Source: JAWVFM01 sp038237625
Lineage (GTDB): Bacteria > Actinomycetota > Thermoleophilia > Solirubrobacterales > 70-9
Direction: 5' to 3'
DNA length: 64,000 nucleotides
Assembly: GCA_038237625.1 (NCBI GenBank)
Contig: JBBRYM010000005.1
Span: 62,001 to 126,000, forward strand
A program made the position numbers and the translations under genes. Positions within the stretch are counted from its first letter, which is position 1. Each line of letters opens with the position of its first letter. This document shows positions 20,328-28,604 of the stretch, piece by piece. The notes beneath the pieces were generated by a model. The model made no database searches. It was not told where the DNA came from and was given only the letters and a program-made list of their open reading frames with translations.

Positions 20328-20790
20328 GGCCGCGGGAAGGCCACCGGGAGAGCGAGCCTTCGAGCTCGCCCTGCGGGCGCTCAACCGCCGGGAGCGGACC
20401 AGCGCTCAAATTCGGGACTGGCTGGAGCACCGCGGCTTCGACGCCGAGGTTGCGAACGCTGTGGTGGAGCGCCTCGAGGATGGCGGAGGGCTCGACGACG
20501 CCCGCTTCGCGCGCCTCTACGCCGAAGACAGACGCGAGCTCGACGGCTGGGGCGAGGAGAGGATCCGCGCCGCGCTTACCGAGCGCGGGGTGGCAAGCGG
20601 GCTCATCGAGGACGCGCTCGTCTGTGACGAGAGCGACGCCGAACGAGCGCTCGCGCAGCTCCTCGCGCGGGGCCGGGCGCTCGACGACGACGCGACGCGG
20701 GGCAAAGCGCTCGCCTTCTTGGTGCGCAGGGGTTATTCCGCCGAGGTCGCCTACGGGGCAGTCCGCGCCGCTGAGAGGCTCGCTGCGTAG
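20284..20790 (+). CDS. recX: Regulatory protein RecX
   Basis: RecX binds the RecA filament and limits its activity. The 168-residue product carries the tandem three-helix repeats: ALRALNRRERTSAQIRDWL, then DDARFARLYAEDRRE and GKALAFLVRRGYS. The gene starts inside recA in another frame (overlap 44 bases); ATG 20284 and ATG 20290 are both possible. It is co-transcribed with recA as in most actinobacteria. Confidence 0.92.
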   Translation: MAMPRQQESSKRPPEAAGRPPGERAFELALRALNRRERTSAQIRDWLEHRGFDAEVANAVVERLEDGGGLDDARFARLYAEDRRELDGWGEERIRAALTERGVASGLIEDALVCDESDAERALAQLLARGRALDDDATRGKALAFLVRRGYSAEVAYGAVRAAERLAA

Positions 20791-20827
20791 TCGCCGGCAC
20801 TTGCGGAAACCCCCCCTCGGGCATACC

Positions 20828-20884
20828 ATGGACGGTGGCGGCCAGCCGCCGAACGACACGATTGACGACTATCAGAGCACTTGA
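20828..20884 (+). CDS. Possible 18-codon leader ORF upstream of rny
   Basis: An ATG at 20828 opens 18 codons rich in Gly, Asp and Pro, ending at TGA 20882-20884. It lies in the 295-bp gap between recX and rny and has no clear ribosome-binding site. Coding status is doubtful. Confidence 0.2.
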   Translation: MDGGGQPPNDTIDDYQST

Positions 20885-20931
20885 GACTTTCTGACCACCA
20901 CGACCCTCGAACGCGCTCCAGCGAGCGCGAC

Positions 20932-20964
20932 GGATCGCCCTAAGGAGGATCCCCGGGGCGATCC
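20932..20964 (+). promoter_or_regulatory. 9-bp stem-loop with an AGGAGG in the loop, upstream of rny
   Basis: GGATCGCCC (20932-20940) pairs with GGGCGATCC (20956-20964). The loop holds AAGGAGG (20942-20948) but no start codon follows at a usable distance. It could be a terminator for recA-recX, or an element in the rny leader. Confidence 0.4.
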
Positions 20965-21085
20965 GGACGCCGCGCTGCGGCGAAGCTCATAGCCGACATC
21001 AGTGTCGCCGGCACGCCGGCCGCGTGGTCATCGTTGACCACCGCTGTCAACCGGACGCCGGGCTCTGCCCGGAGGGAGAGACGGC

Positions 21086-22585
21086 ATGGAATCACGCACA
21101 CACTGGTCGCCCTGGCGACGGGCGGGTGGCGCTCGTGAGGACGCCCCGCCGCCGGTCGTCGCGCAGGAGGCGAAACCGCCGCGGCCCCAGCCAACCCCCG
21201 CCGCACGGACTCACGTGCCCACCCCGCAGCCGCCTACAAGCCCCGCAGAGGTCGACGCCATCGCCGCCGAGCTGCAGGCCCGACGCGAGGAAATGGCGAG
21301 GATGGAAGAGGTCGCGCTGCGCGAGGTCGAGTCGCTCGCCGTCCAGCGCAGCGAGCTCGAGCGCCGATCGCAGGCACTCTCCGACCGCGAGCGCAACCTA
21401 ACCCAGCAGGGCGAGGAGCTGAAGCGCGCCAAGCGCGTTCAGCGTCGGGAGCTGGAGCGGATCTCCGGGCTCACGGCGGTCGAGGCGAAGCAGCTCCTCA
21501 CGGCCGACGTCGAGCAGGAGGCCCGCCACCAGCTTGGGCTGCGTCTCGTAGAGCTCGAGAAGGAGGCCAAGCACGAGGCAGATCGCCGCGCCCGGAGCAT
21601 CCTGTCGGTCGCGATGCAGCGCCTGGCAGCCCGGCACGCGGGCGAGACCACGACCCGGCTGGTCGAGCTGCCCGGGGATGAGATGAAGGGCCGGATCATT
21701 GGCCGGGAGGGCCGCAACATCCGCATGCTCGAGCAGCTCACGGGCGTGGACGTCATCATCGACGAGACGCCGTCGGCAGTGGTTCTCTCGAGCTTCGACG
21801 GCGTTCGCCGCGAGATCGCGCGCATAACCCTGGAGCGGCTCGTGGCGGATGGCCGGATCACCCCGCCGTTGATTGAGGAGACCTACGAGAACGTCAAGAC
21901 CGAGATCGACGGCAAGATCGTCGACGAGGGCGAGCGCGCGGCGCTCGAGGCTCATGTGAACGGCCTGGACCCAAGGCTGATCGAGCTGCTGGGACAGCTG
22001 CGCTACCGCACGAGCTACGGCCAGAACGTCCTCGACCACCTCGTCGAGTGTGCGGGAATCGCGGCGATCGTCGCCGGCGAGCTCGGAGCGTCGGTTGAGA
22101 CTGCGAGGCGGGCAGCCCTCCTTCACGACATCGGCAAAGCCGTATCTCACGAGGTCGAGGGCACGCACGCGATCGTCGCCGGGCGCATCGCTCGCCGCGC
22201 CGGCGAGCCCGAGGCGGTCGCCCATGCGATCGAGGCTCATCACAACGAGGTCGAGCCGAAGACGGTGGAAGCCGTGATCGTCCAGGCGGCGGACGCGCTT
22301 TCTGGCGCCCGGCCGGGCGCGCGCGGCGATTCTCTCGAGGAATACGTGACCCGCCTGCGCGAGCTCGAGGCGATCGCCGGCCGACACGCGGGCGTGGAGA
22401 GGGTGTTCGCGATGCGGGCCGGGCGCGAGGTGAGGGTGATCGTGGATCCGGGGGAGGTCGACGACGAGGCCGCTGCGATCATCTCCCACGAGATCGCCGC
22501 GGCGATCGAGAAGGAGGTCGAGTTCCCCGGCCGCATCAAGATCACCGTGATCAGGGAGCGCAGAGCCACCGCCTACGCGAGCTAG
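21086..22585 (+). CDS. rny: Ribonuclease Y, soluble form without N-terminal membrane anchor
   Basis: RNase Y is an endonuclease that starts bulk mRNA decay. The 499-residue product has a long coiled coil (about 50-175), a KH domain with GRIIGREGRNIRMLEQ, and an HD domain with LLHDIGKA and AIEAHHNEVEP. The usual N-terminal transmembrane helix is absent: the first 50 residues are polar and Pro-rich. An in-frame TGA upstream leaves only 16 codons without a start, so no anchor has been missed by start choice. GGAGG lies about 10 bases before the ATG. Degradosome partners RNase J and PNPase are encoded in the same window. Confidence 0.93.
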   Translation: MESRTHWSPWRRAGGAREDAPPPVVAQEAKPPRPQPTPAARTHVPTPQPPTSPAEVDAIAAELQARREEMARMEEVALREVESLAVQRSELERRSQALSDRERNLTQQGEELKRAKRVQRRELERISGLTAVEAKQLLTADVEQEARHQLGLRLVELEKEAKHEADRRARSILSVAMQRLAARHAGETTTRLVELPGDEMKGRIIGREGRNIRMLEQLTGVDVIIDETPSAVVLSSFDGVRREIARITLERLVADGRITPPLIEETYENVKTEIDGKIVDEGERAALEAHVNGLDPRLIELLGQLRYRTSYGQNVLDHLVECAGIAAIVAGELGASVETARRAALLHDIGKAVSHEVEGTHAIVAGRIARRAGEPEAVAHAIEAHHNEVEPKTVEAVIVQAADALSGARPGARGDSLEEYVTRLRELEAIAGRHAGVERVFAMRAGREVRVIVDPGEVDDEAAAIISHEIAAAIEKEVEFPGRIKITVIRERRATAYAS

Positions 22586-22640
22586 AAGGGGCCCAGGCGT
22601 CGTGCCTTCGCGCCCGGCGCGACGGTAGGATCGCGCCCGC

Positions 22641-23270
22641 ATGTCCAATCAGACCGTCTTCTACATACTCGGGATATCGTTGGTCGTGGGGGCGCTCATC
22701 GTCTCCGCGGTCGGCCTGCGGATGCCGAGCTTTCCTCCCAACCGCGGCGTCCTGGCCGGCGTGATCGCGGTCTTCGTCGCCCTCGTTGGCGCCACCGCGA
22801 CCTTCGCCGTGCTGAACGCGCAGGACGAGCAGCGCAAGACGGAGGCCGAGGCGGCCGCTGCGACCACGTCGACAGCACCCGCATCGACCTCGCAGAGCAC
22901 GAGCACGGCGACGAGCTCCACGGCAGGCTCCTCCACCTCCACCTCGACCTCCGCTTCCACTTCCACGACCGCAGGCGGAGCCGGAGGCACGGTGAAGATC
23001 TCCGCCGACCCCTCGGGCAACCTCGCGTTCCAGCAGAAGTCGGTCACGACCAAGGCGGGCGCGGTGACGATCGACTTCACCAACCAGTCACCCGTCGGCC
23101 ATGATGTGAAGGTCCAGGACTCGAGCGGGCAGCAGCTCGGCGGGACAGACATCGTCACCGGTGGGAGCGCGTCGGCGACAGTGCAGCTCGACCCTGGGAC
23201 CTACACCTTCTATTGCGACGTCCCCGGACACCAGCAGGCCGGCATGCAGGGCAAGCTCGTCGCCAAGTAG
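22641..23270 (+). CDS. Membrane-anchored cupredoxin-domain protein
   Basis: The 209-residue protein has two N-terminal membrane helices (about 6-28 and 38-60), a Ser/Thr/Ala-rich linker (about 70-115) and a C-terminal cupredoxin fold. Copper ligands are visible: His in SPVGHDVKV and the Cys-His-Met set in YCDVPGHQQAGM. This is the plastocyanin-type blue copper pattern and suggests electron transfer outside the membrane. ATG 22641 is preceded by TAGGAT 9 bases upstream. No oxidase gene lies next to it, so the redox partner is unknown. Confidence 0.82.
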   Translation: MSNQTVFYILGISLVVGALIVSAVGLRMPSFPPNRGVLAGVIAVFVALVGATATFAVLNAQDEQRKTEAEAAAATTSTAPASTSQSTSTATSSTAGSSTSTSTSASTSTTAGGAGGTVKISADPSGNLAFQQKSVTTKAGAVTIDFTNQSPVGHDVKVQDSSGQQLGGTDIVTGGSASATVQLDPGTYTFYCDVPGHQQAGMQGKLVAK

Positions 23271-23313
23271 CGGCCCGGGGGAGGCCCCGAGACGCGCCTA
23301 AACTTCGCGAGCG

Positions 23314-24654
23314 ATGGCGAAGTACCACGTCACCACCTTCGGGTGTCAGATGAACGAGCACGACTCCGAGCGCATGCGGGGCATGCTCGAGTCGCTCGGC
23401 TACGAGCCCAGCGACGATCGTGCCGGGGCCGACCTGATCCTCTTCAACACCTGTTCGATCCGCGAGTCGGCCGACAGCAAGTTCATCGCGCATCTCGGCG
23501 AGGCGAAGCGGCTGAAGTCCGAAGACTCGGCCCGAATCGTCGGCGTCGGCGGCTGCTGGGCGCAATCGGTGAAGGAGGAGGTCTTCGAGCGCTTTCCCTT
23601 TGTCGACGTGGCGTTCGGACCAGGCCAGATCCACAAGCTCGCCGAGTTCCTCGCGAGCGACTCCCTGAGCGCGCAGGGCTACTTCGACTTCGAAGATTTC
23701 GCGGGGCGCCTGCCGGAGCGCCGCGAGCGCGAGTTCCAGGGCTGGCTGCAGATCTCCCAGGGCTGCAACTGCCGCTGCTCATATTGCATCGTGCCGTCGA
23801 CTCGCGGGCGCGAGCAGAGCCGCGACCCGGAAGAGCTCGTCGCCGAGGCCCGGCGCCTGGCGGCAGACGGAGTGCGCGAGCTGACGCTCCTCGGCCAGAA
23901 CGTCAACAGCTACGGCCGTGACCTGCCGCTCCAAACGCGAATCTCGTTTGCGGAGCTCCTGGGGCAGATCGATGCCGTCGAGGGAATCGAGCGCCTTCGC
24001 TACACGAGCCCGCACCCCAAGGACATGCGCGAGGACGTGATCCGTGCCCATGCCGAGCTTGCATCGGTTTGCGAGCACATCCACCTGCCACTTCAGTCCG
24101 GGTCGAGCCGGATCCTCAAGGCGATGCGACGCACCTACGACCGCGGGCGCTACCTCGATCGCGTCGCGCTGATCCGCGAGCATCTGCCCGACTGCGCGAT
24201 CACCACCGACGTCATCGTCGGCTTTCCCGGCGAGACCGAGGCCGAGTTTGCGGAGACGCTGGAGGTCGTGGAGGAGGTCGGCTACGACGGGGCCTTCACA
24301 TTCATCTTCTCGCCTCGTCGCGGAACCGAGGCTGAGACCCTCGGCGACCGCGTCCCCCATCCGGTCAAGACCGAGCGCATGGGCCGGCTTGTCGAGGTGG
24401 TCCAGCGACGGGCCCGCGAGCGCGCGCAGCGCTTTGTCGGCCGCTCGCTGGAGGTTCTGGTCGAAGGCCCGAGCCGCACCGATGCGACGCGACTTCGCGG
24501 CCGGATTCGCCACAACAAGACCGTGAACTTCGAGGGCACCGCGCGGGCCGGCGAGCTGGTGAGGGTCCAGATCGAGTCGGCGACCTCGATGACCTTGGGC
24601 GGCCGCGAGGACCTCGCCTCACGGCTCGACAGCGCCCCGCTCGCCGCGCGATGA
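23314..24654 (+). CDS. miaB: tRNA-2-methylthio-N6-dimethylallyladenosine synthase
   Basis: MiaB methylthiolates i6A37 in tRNA. The N-terminal UPF0004 domain carries its cluster cysteines at 11, 47 and 81, and the radical-SAM triad is C151-x3-C155-x2-C158. A TRAM RNA-binding domain ends the 446 residues. The start is ATG 23314 with TAAACT 9 bases upstream. It begins an operon in which three successive 4-base overlaps link miaB, a glycosyltransferase-like gene, miaA and dapF. MiaA, two genes later, makes its substrate. Confidence 0.96.
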   Translation: MAKYHVTTFGCQMNEHDSERMRGMLESLGYEPSDDRAGADLILFNTCSIRESADSKFIAHLGEAKRLKSEDSARIVGVGGCWAQSVKEEVFERFPFVDVAFGPGQIHKLAEFLASDSLSAQGYFDFEDFAGRLPERREREFQGWLQISQGCNCRCSYCIVPSTRGREQSRDPEELVAEARRLAADGVRELTLLGQNVNSYGRDLPLQTRISFAELLGQIDAVEGIERLRYTSPHPKDMREDVIRAHAELASVCEHIHLPLQSGSSRILKAMRRTYDRGRYLDRVALIREHLPDCAITTDVIVGFPGETEAEFAETLEVVEEVGYDGAFTFIFSPRRGTEAETLGDRVPHPVKTERMGRLVEVVQRRARERAQRFVGRSLEVLVEGPSRTDATRLRGRIRHNKTVNFEGTARAGELVRVQIESATSMTLGGREDLASRLDSAPLAAR

Positions 24655-25649
24655 GCCTGCGGTTCGTGGTCTGCGTCGAGGCCGGGCGTCTCGAGGGCGA
24701 GACCCTGCTCCTGTGCGAGTCGATCCGCCGCTTCGGGGGCCGCTTCGCCCAGAGCCCGATCTCCGCCTACAGGCCGCGGGAGGGCGCGGTACTCGCGGCA
24801 GAGACGAAGGCAGCCCTCGCCGCGCTCGAAGTCGAGCTGATCGAAGAACCCCTAAACCGCGAGCACGACTATTACCCGCTGGCGAACAAGGTCCACAGCA
24901 TGGTCCATGCAGCCGAGCAAGCCGCCGAGGACGTGCTGGTGCTGTCGGACTCCGACTGCGTGGTCCTCGGCGAGACCGTCGCGCTCGAGCTCGATTCCGC
25001 CCTCGACGCTGCCGTCAGCCCTGTGGGGCGGGTCAGCGACGGCAGCACTGGGCCGGGCCACGCCAACGAGCCGTACTGGCAGCGCCTCTACGAGCTCACG
25101 GGGGTGACAGAGCAGCCTTTCACGCGTACGGCGCTGGCCGGCAAGCGCGTCAGGGCCTATTGGAACACGGGCCTGGTGGCATTGCGCCGAGATTCGGGGC
25201 TGGCAGTGGCGTGGCTCGACGCCCTGCGCACGCTGATCGATACGCCGCACCTGCCGGAGCGCGGCATCAACCACGTTGAGCAGATCTCGCTTGCTGGGAC
25301 GCTGGCCCGTGATCCGCAGCGGGTTTCGACGCTGCCCGCGGCCTACAACTACCGGATCACCCGCCGGCCGCAGATGAGCGACGACGACGCCCGCCTGGAC
25401 CTCGACGCGCTGGCACACGTCCACTACATGCGCTCGTTTCACGTCGCCGGGTTCCTGCAGGGCTGCCGGCCGGAGCTGAGCCGCGATACCGAGCAGTTCC
25501 GCTGGCTCGCGGAGCGATTGCCGCTGGAGCCGGTGATCGATGTGCCCCCTGGCGCGGACGGCCGAGCTCCGACCTGGAAGCAGATCCGCGAGGCATCGCG
25601 GGGCCAGCTGGCCCGCGGCGCCTTCGAGGGCCCGCCGCAGAGCTCGTGA
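24651..25649 (+). CDS. Glycosyltransferase-like protein (GT-A fold) of unknown substrate
   Basis: The 332-residue product has a nucleotide-sugar transferase-like N-terminal half with a DxD-type motif in VLVLSDSDCVVLG and a YWNTGLVALRR stretch typical of GT-A enzymes that place an acceptor loop there. I see no signal peptide or membrane helix. It lies between miaB and miaA, with ATGA and GTGA overlaps, so it is co-translated with the tRNA-modification enzymes. The acceptor could be anything from a small molecule to RNA; assignment beyond fold is not supported. Confidence 0.65.
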   Translation: MSLRFVVCVEAGRLEGETLLLCESIRRFGGRFAQSPISAYRPREGAVLAAETKAALAALEVELIEEPLNREHDYYPLANKVHSMVHAAEQAAEDVLVLSDSDCVVLGETVALELDSALDAAVSPVGRVSDGSTGPGHANEPYWQRLYELTGVTEQPFTRTALAGKRVRAYWNTGLVALRRDSGLAVAWLDALRTLIDTPHLPERGINHVEQISLAGTLARDPQRVSTLPAAYNYRITRRPQMSDDDARLDLDALAHVHYMRSFHVAGFLQGCRPELSRDTEQFRWLAERLPLEPVIDVPPGADGRAPTWKQIREASRGQLARGAFEGPPQSS

Positions 25650-26545
25650 GGGTCCTGGCGATCTTCGGGCCCACGGCAGTGGGCAAGACGGCAGTGGCGA
25701 TCGCCGTGGCCGAGCGCCTGCGCGAGCGTGGGGAAGACCCCGTGGCGGTCTCCTGCGACGCCTTTCAGATCTACCGCGGTCTCGAGATCCTCAGCGGGGC
25801 GCCGACGGCCGAGGAGCGCGAGCGGTTGGAGCATCGACTCGTCGGCGTGGCGGCCCTTGACGAGGAATGGAGCGCTGGGCGCTTCGCGAGCCTTGCCCAC
25901 GCCGAGATCGACGCTCTGCTCACCACGAAGCGGCGGCCGATAGCGGTGGGTGGCACGGGCCTCTACCTGCGGGCCGCCCTGTCCGATCTCGACTTGCGCC
26001 CGCCGCTTCCCCCGGAAGTACGCGCGGAGGTGGATCGCGAGCTGGCGACGGAGGGCGCGCCCGCGCTCCACGCCCGCCTCGCTTCAGAGGTGGCCGCGGG
26101 CGTCCATCCCAACGACGCGAAGCGCGTCGCGAGGCTCACCGGGCTCGAGCGGATGGGCATCGACCCGCCGTCCGGAAGCGATGGGCTGTGGTCGCGCTCG
26201 CCGCGGGTGCCAACGACTCTCGTCGGCCTGACCCTCCATCGCGAGGAGCTCCGCGAGCAGGCGAGCGCCCGCGCGCGGGCGATCCTCGATGCCGGCGCCG
26301 CGGACGAAGTGCGGGCGGCCGACGCGGCAGGAGTCTCGCGCACCGCTCACAAGGCATTGGGCTTCGAGGCGCTCCTGGCCGGTGAGGGCGAGTCGCTGCC
26401 CGGTGCCCATCGCGCCTTCGCGCGCCGCCAGCTGACGTGGATGCGCAGGATGGAGGGCGTCGAGCTGATCGACCGCACAGGCCTCACGGACGCTGACGTC
26501 GCGGAGCGGATCGTGGCGCGTCTCGACCACAATGAGCCCGCATGA
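25646..26545 (+). CDS. miaA: tRNA dimethylallyltransferase
   Basis: MiaA transfers dimethylallyl to A37 of tRNA. The P-loop-like GPTAVGKT is at residues 8-15, followed by SCDAFQIYRGLEI (usual SxDSxQVY) and GGTGLYLRA. The 299 residues match the family. The usual DSxQ motif reads DAFQ here, so the Ser after the catalytic Asp is replaced. The start is GTG 25646 in a GTGA overlap with the preceding gene. The ATGA at its end starts dapF. Confidence 0.94.
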   Translation: MRVLAIFGPTAVGKTAVAIAVAERLRERGEDPVAVSCDAFQIYRGLEILSGAPTAEERERLEHRLVGVAALDEEWSAGRFASLAHAEIDALLTTKRRPIAVGGTGLYLRAALSDLDLRPPLPPEVRAEVDRELATEGAPALHARLASEVAAGVHPNDAKRVARLTGLERMGIDPPSGSDGLWSRSPRVPTTLVGLTLHREELREQASARARAILDAGAADEVRAADAAGVSRTAHKALGFEALLAGEGESLPGAHRAFARRQLTWMRRMEGVELIDRTGLTDADVAERIVARLDHNEPA

Positions 26546-27384
26546 GGTTCGAGAAATGGCAGGCGCTGGGCAACGACTACCTGATCGTCGAGCGAGACGA
26601 GCTGCCTTGGGAGCTCTCGGCGCAGCGGATTCAGCGCCTGTGCGACTCGCATTTCGGCCCGGGCTCCGACGGCATCCTTCTACTGGAGCGCTCCGAGGAC
26701 CCGCAGCACGTCGCCGAACTGCGCATCTTCAACCCCGACGGCTCGGAGGCTGAGCTTTCCGGTAACGGCGCTCGGGAGGCGGTGCTCTATCTGCGAAGCC
26801 ACGGCTGGACGGAGGAGGACGAGTTCACAGTCCTCACGCAGGCGGGAGTGGTGACGCCGCGGATCATCGGCCCCGGCACCGTCGCGATGGCAATCGGCCG
26901 TGCCACGACGGCATCGGGCGATTACCCCGACGGCCCCCCCGACGGAAGCGGGACGGTCGAGGCGGGTGGTCGCGAGTGGGCGTTCCAGCACGTCAACGTC
27001 GGCAACCCGCAGTGCGTGATCGACGCCGGCGACGAGGTCGAGAGCATCGACCTCTCCGACGTTGGGCCCGGCATCGAGCGCTCCGGGCTGTTTCCGAACC
27101 GCACGAACGTCTCGTTCATCGCGGTCGACGGCTCCAGGGTCCGCGCCCGGATCTTCGAGCGCGGGGTGGGGGAGACGCTGTCGTCGGGAACCGGGGCCAG
27201 TGGCGGGGCGGTCGCCGCGTTTCTACGCGGAGCCGAGAGCCCGCTGACGGTGATCCTCGACGGTGGCGAGCTGATGGTCGACGTCACGTCGAAGCTGGAT
27301 GTCACCCTCACCGGCACCTCCGAGCCCGTCTACGCCGCAGAGCTCGCGCCCGAGCTCGTCGCCGCCCTGGACGCCTCGCGCTAG
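26542..27384 (+). CDS. dapF: Diaminopimelate epimerase homologue with Ser/Ser active site
   Basis: DapF converts LL- to meso-diaminopimelate using two cysteines as acid and base. The 280-residue protein keeps the fold signatures: ALGNDYLIVE at the N-terminus, FNPDGSEAELSGNGAR and FERGVGETLSSGTGAS. Both catalytic cysteines are replaced: Ser73 stands where CGNG is expected and Ser215 where ACGTGA is expected. The surrounding GNG and GTG residues are intact, so this is substitution, not misalignment. It is the last gene of the miaB-GT-miaA-dapF overlap series and is followed 12 bases later by dapL. It may be an epimerase with altered chemistry or have lost activity. Confidence 0.88.
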   Translation: MRFEKWQALGNDYLIVERDELPWELSAQRIQRLCDSHFGPGSDGILLLERSEDPQHVAELRIFNPDGSEAELSGNGAREAVLYLRSHGWTEEDEFTVLTQAGVVTPRIIGPGTVAMAIGRATTASGDYPDGPPDGSGTVEAGGREWAFQHVNVGNPQCVIDAGDEVESIDLSDVGPGIERSGLFPNRTNVSFIAVDGSRVRARIFERGVGETLSSGTGASGGAVAAFLRGAESPLTVILDGGELMVDVTSKLDVTLTGTSEPVYAAELAPELVAALDASR

Positions 27385-27396
27385 CCTGGCCCGACC

Positions 27397-28569
27397 GTGG
27401 CGCTCACCGACCCATCCAAGCGCGTCGAGGCGATCCCTCCGTACCTGTTCGCCGAGCTGGAGCGGCGCGTAGCCGACAAACGCGCAGCCGGGATCGACGT
27501 CATCAGCCTCGGGATCGGCGATCCCGACACGCCCACCTTCCCGCATATCGTGGAGGCGATGCAGGCGGCCGTGGCCGAGCCCGCCAACCAGAGCTACCCG
27601 ACGAATCGCGGACGGGCCGAGTTCCGGCAGGCCATCGCGGGCTTCTACGAGCGCCGGTTCGGCGTGACGATCGATCCCGAGACCGAGGTGATTCCGGCGA
27701 TCGGGGCCAAGGAGTGCATCTACAACCTCTGCTTCGCGTTCCTCGACCCGGGCGACGTAGCGCTGGCCTCCGATCCCGGGTACCCGGTCTATACGGGCGG
27801 CCCGCTGCTGGCGGGCGCCGAGGGCGTGCTGCTGCCGCTGCAGCCCGAACTCGGGTTCGCCCCCGACCTCGACGCGATCGACCCCGCAGCGCTGGAGCGC
27901 GCGCGGCTGATGTTCCTCAACTATCCGAACAACCCCACAGGCGCCGTGGCCCCGGAGGGGCTCTTCGAGCGGGCGATCGAGTTGGCGCGCCAGCACGAGT
28001 TCCTCGTCGTTCACGACAACGCCTACTCGGAGACCACATACGACGGCTACGTCGCGCCGAGCTTTCTGGCGACACCAGGGGCAAAGGACGTCGGGGTCGA
28101 GGTCTTCTCGCTGTCGAAGGGCTTCAACATGACGGGCTGGCGCTGCGCCGCCATCGCCGGTAACGCCGATGCAATCCAGACGTACTGGCGCCTGAAGACA
28201 AACGTGGACTCGGGGCTCTTCGAGGCGACTCAGCTGGCCGGAGCCGCGGCGCTCGGCGGACCCCAGGACGCGGTGGCGGAGATGAACGCGATCTATGCGC
28301 GCCGCCGCGATCTCGTGGTCGCCGCTCTCGCAGACATCGGCGTCGAGGTCTCGGCGCCCAGGGGAACCATCTACGTGTGGGCGCCGGTGCCTAAAGGGCA
28401 CACCTCGACCTCCTTCGCCGAGCTCGTCCTGGAGGAGGCAGCGGTGGTCGTCTCGCCCGGCTCCATGTATGGGCCCTCGGGGGAGGGGTTCTTCCGAATC
28501 TCGCTGACAACCCCCGACGAAAGGATCACGGAAGCAATGGGGCGAATCAGAGAGCACTTGTCCTCGTGA
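27397..28569 (+). CDS. dapL: LL-diaminopimelate aminotransferase-like class I/II aminotransferase
   Basis: DapL converts tetrahydrodipicolinate directly to LL-diaminopimelate, bypassing DapC/D/E. The 390 residues include IPPYLFAELERR, SLGIGDPDTPTF, DPGYPVYTGG, LNYPNNPTGAV and the PLP lysine K241 in SLSKGFNMTGWR, closely following the DapL pattern. An aspartate or alanine aminotransferase remains possible, but the position right after dapF favours DapL. The GTG start has TAGCCT 9 bases upstream; its TAG is also the dapF stop. Confidence 0.82.
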   Translation: MALTDPSKRVEAIPPYLFAELERRVADKRAAGIDVISLGIGDPDTPTFPHIVEAMQAAVAEPANQSYPTNRGRAEFRQAIAGFYERRFGVTIDPETEVIPAIGAKECIYNLCFAFLDPGDVALASDPGYPVYTGGPLLAGAEGVLLPLQPELGFAPDLDAIDPAALERARLMFLNYPNNPTGAVAPEGLFERAIELARQHEFLVVHDNAYSETTYDGYVAPSFLATPGAKDVGVEVFSLSKGFNMTGWRCAAIAGNADAIQTYWRLKTNVDSGLFEATQLAGAAALGGPQDAVAEMNAIYARRRDLVVAALADIGVEVSAPRGTIYVWAPVPKGHTSTSFAELVLEEAAVVVSPGSMYGPSGEGFFRISLTTPDERITEAMGRIREHLSS

Positions 28570-28604
28570 GCGACGGGACTGCCAGCGATCTTCCTGCCCA
28601 TTAG

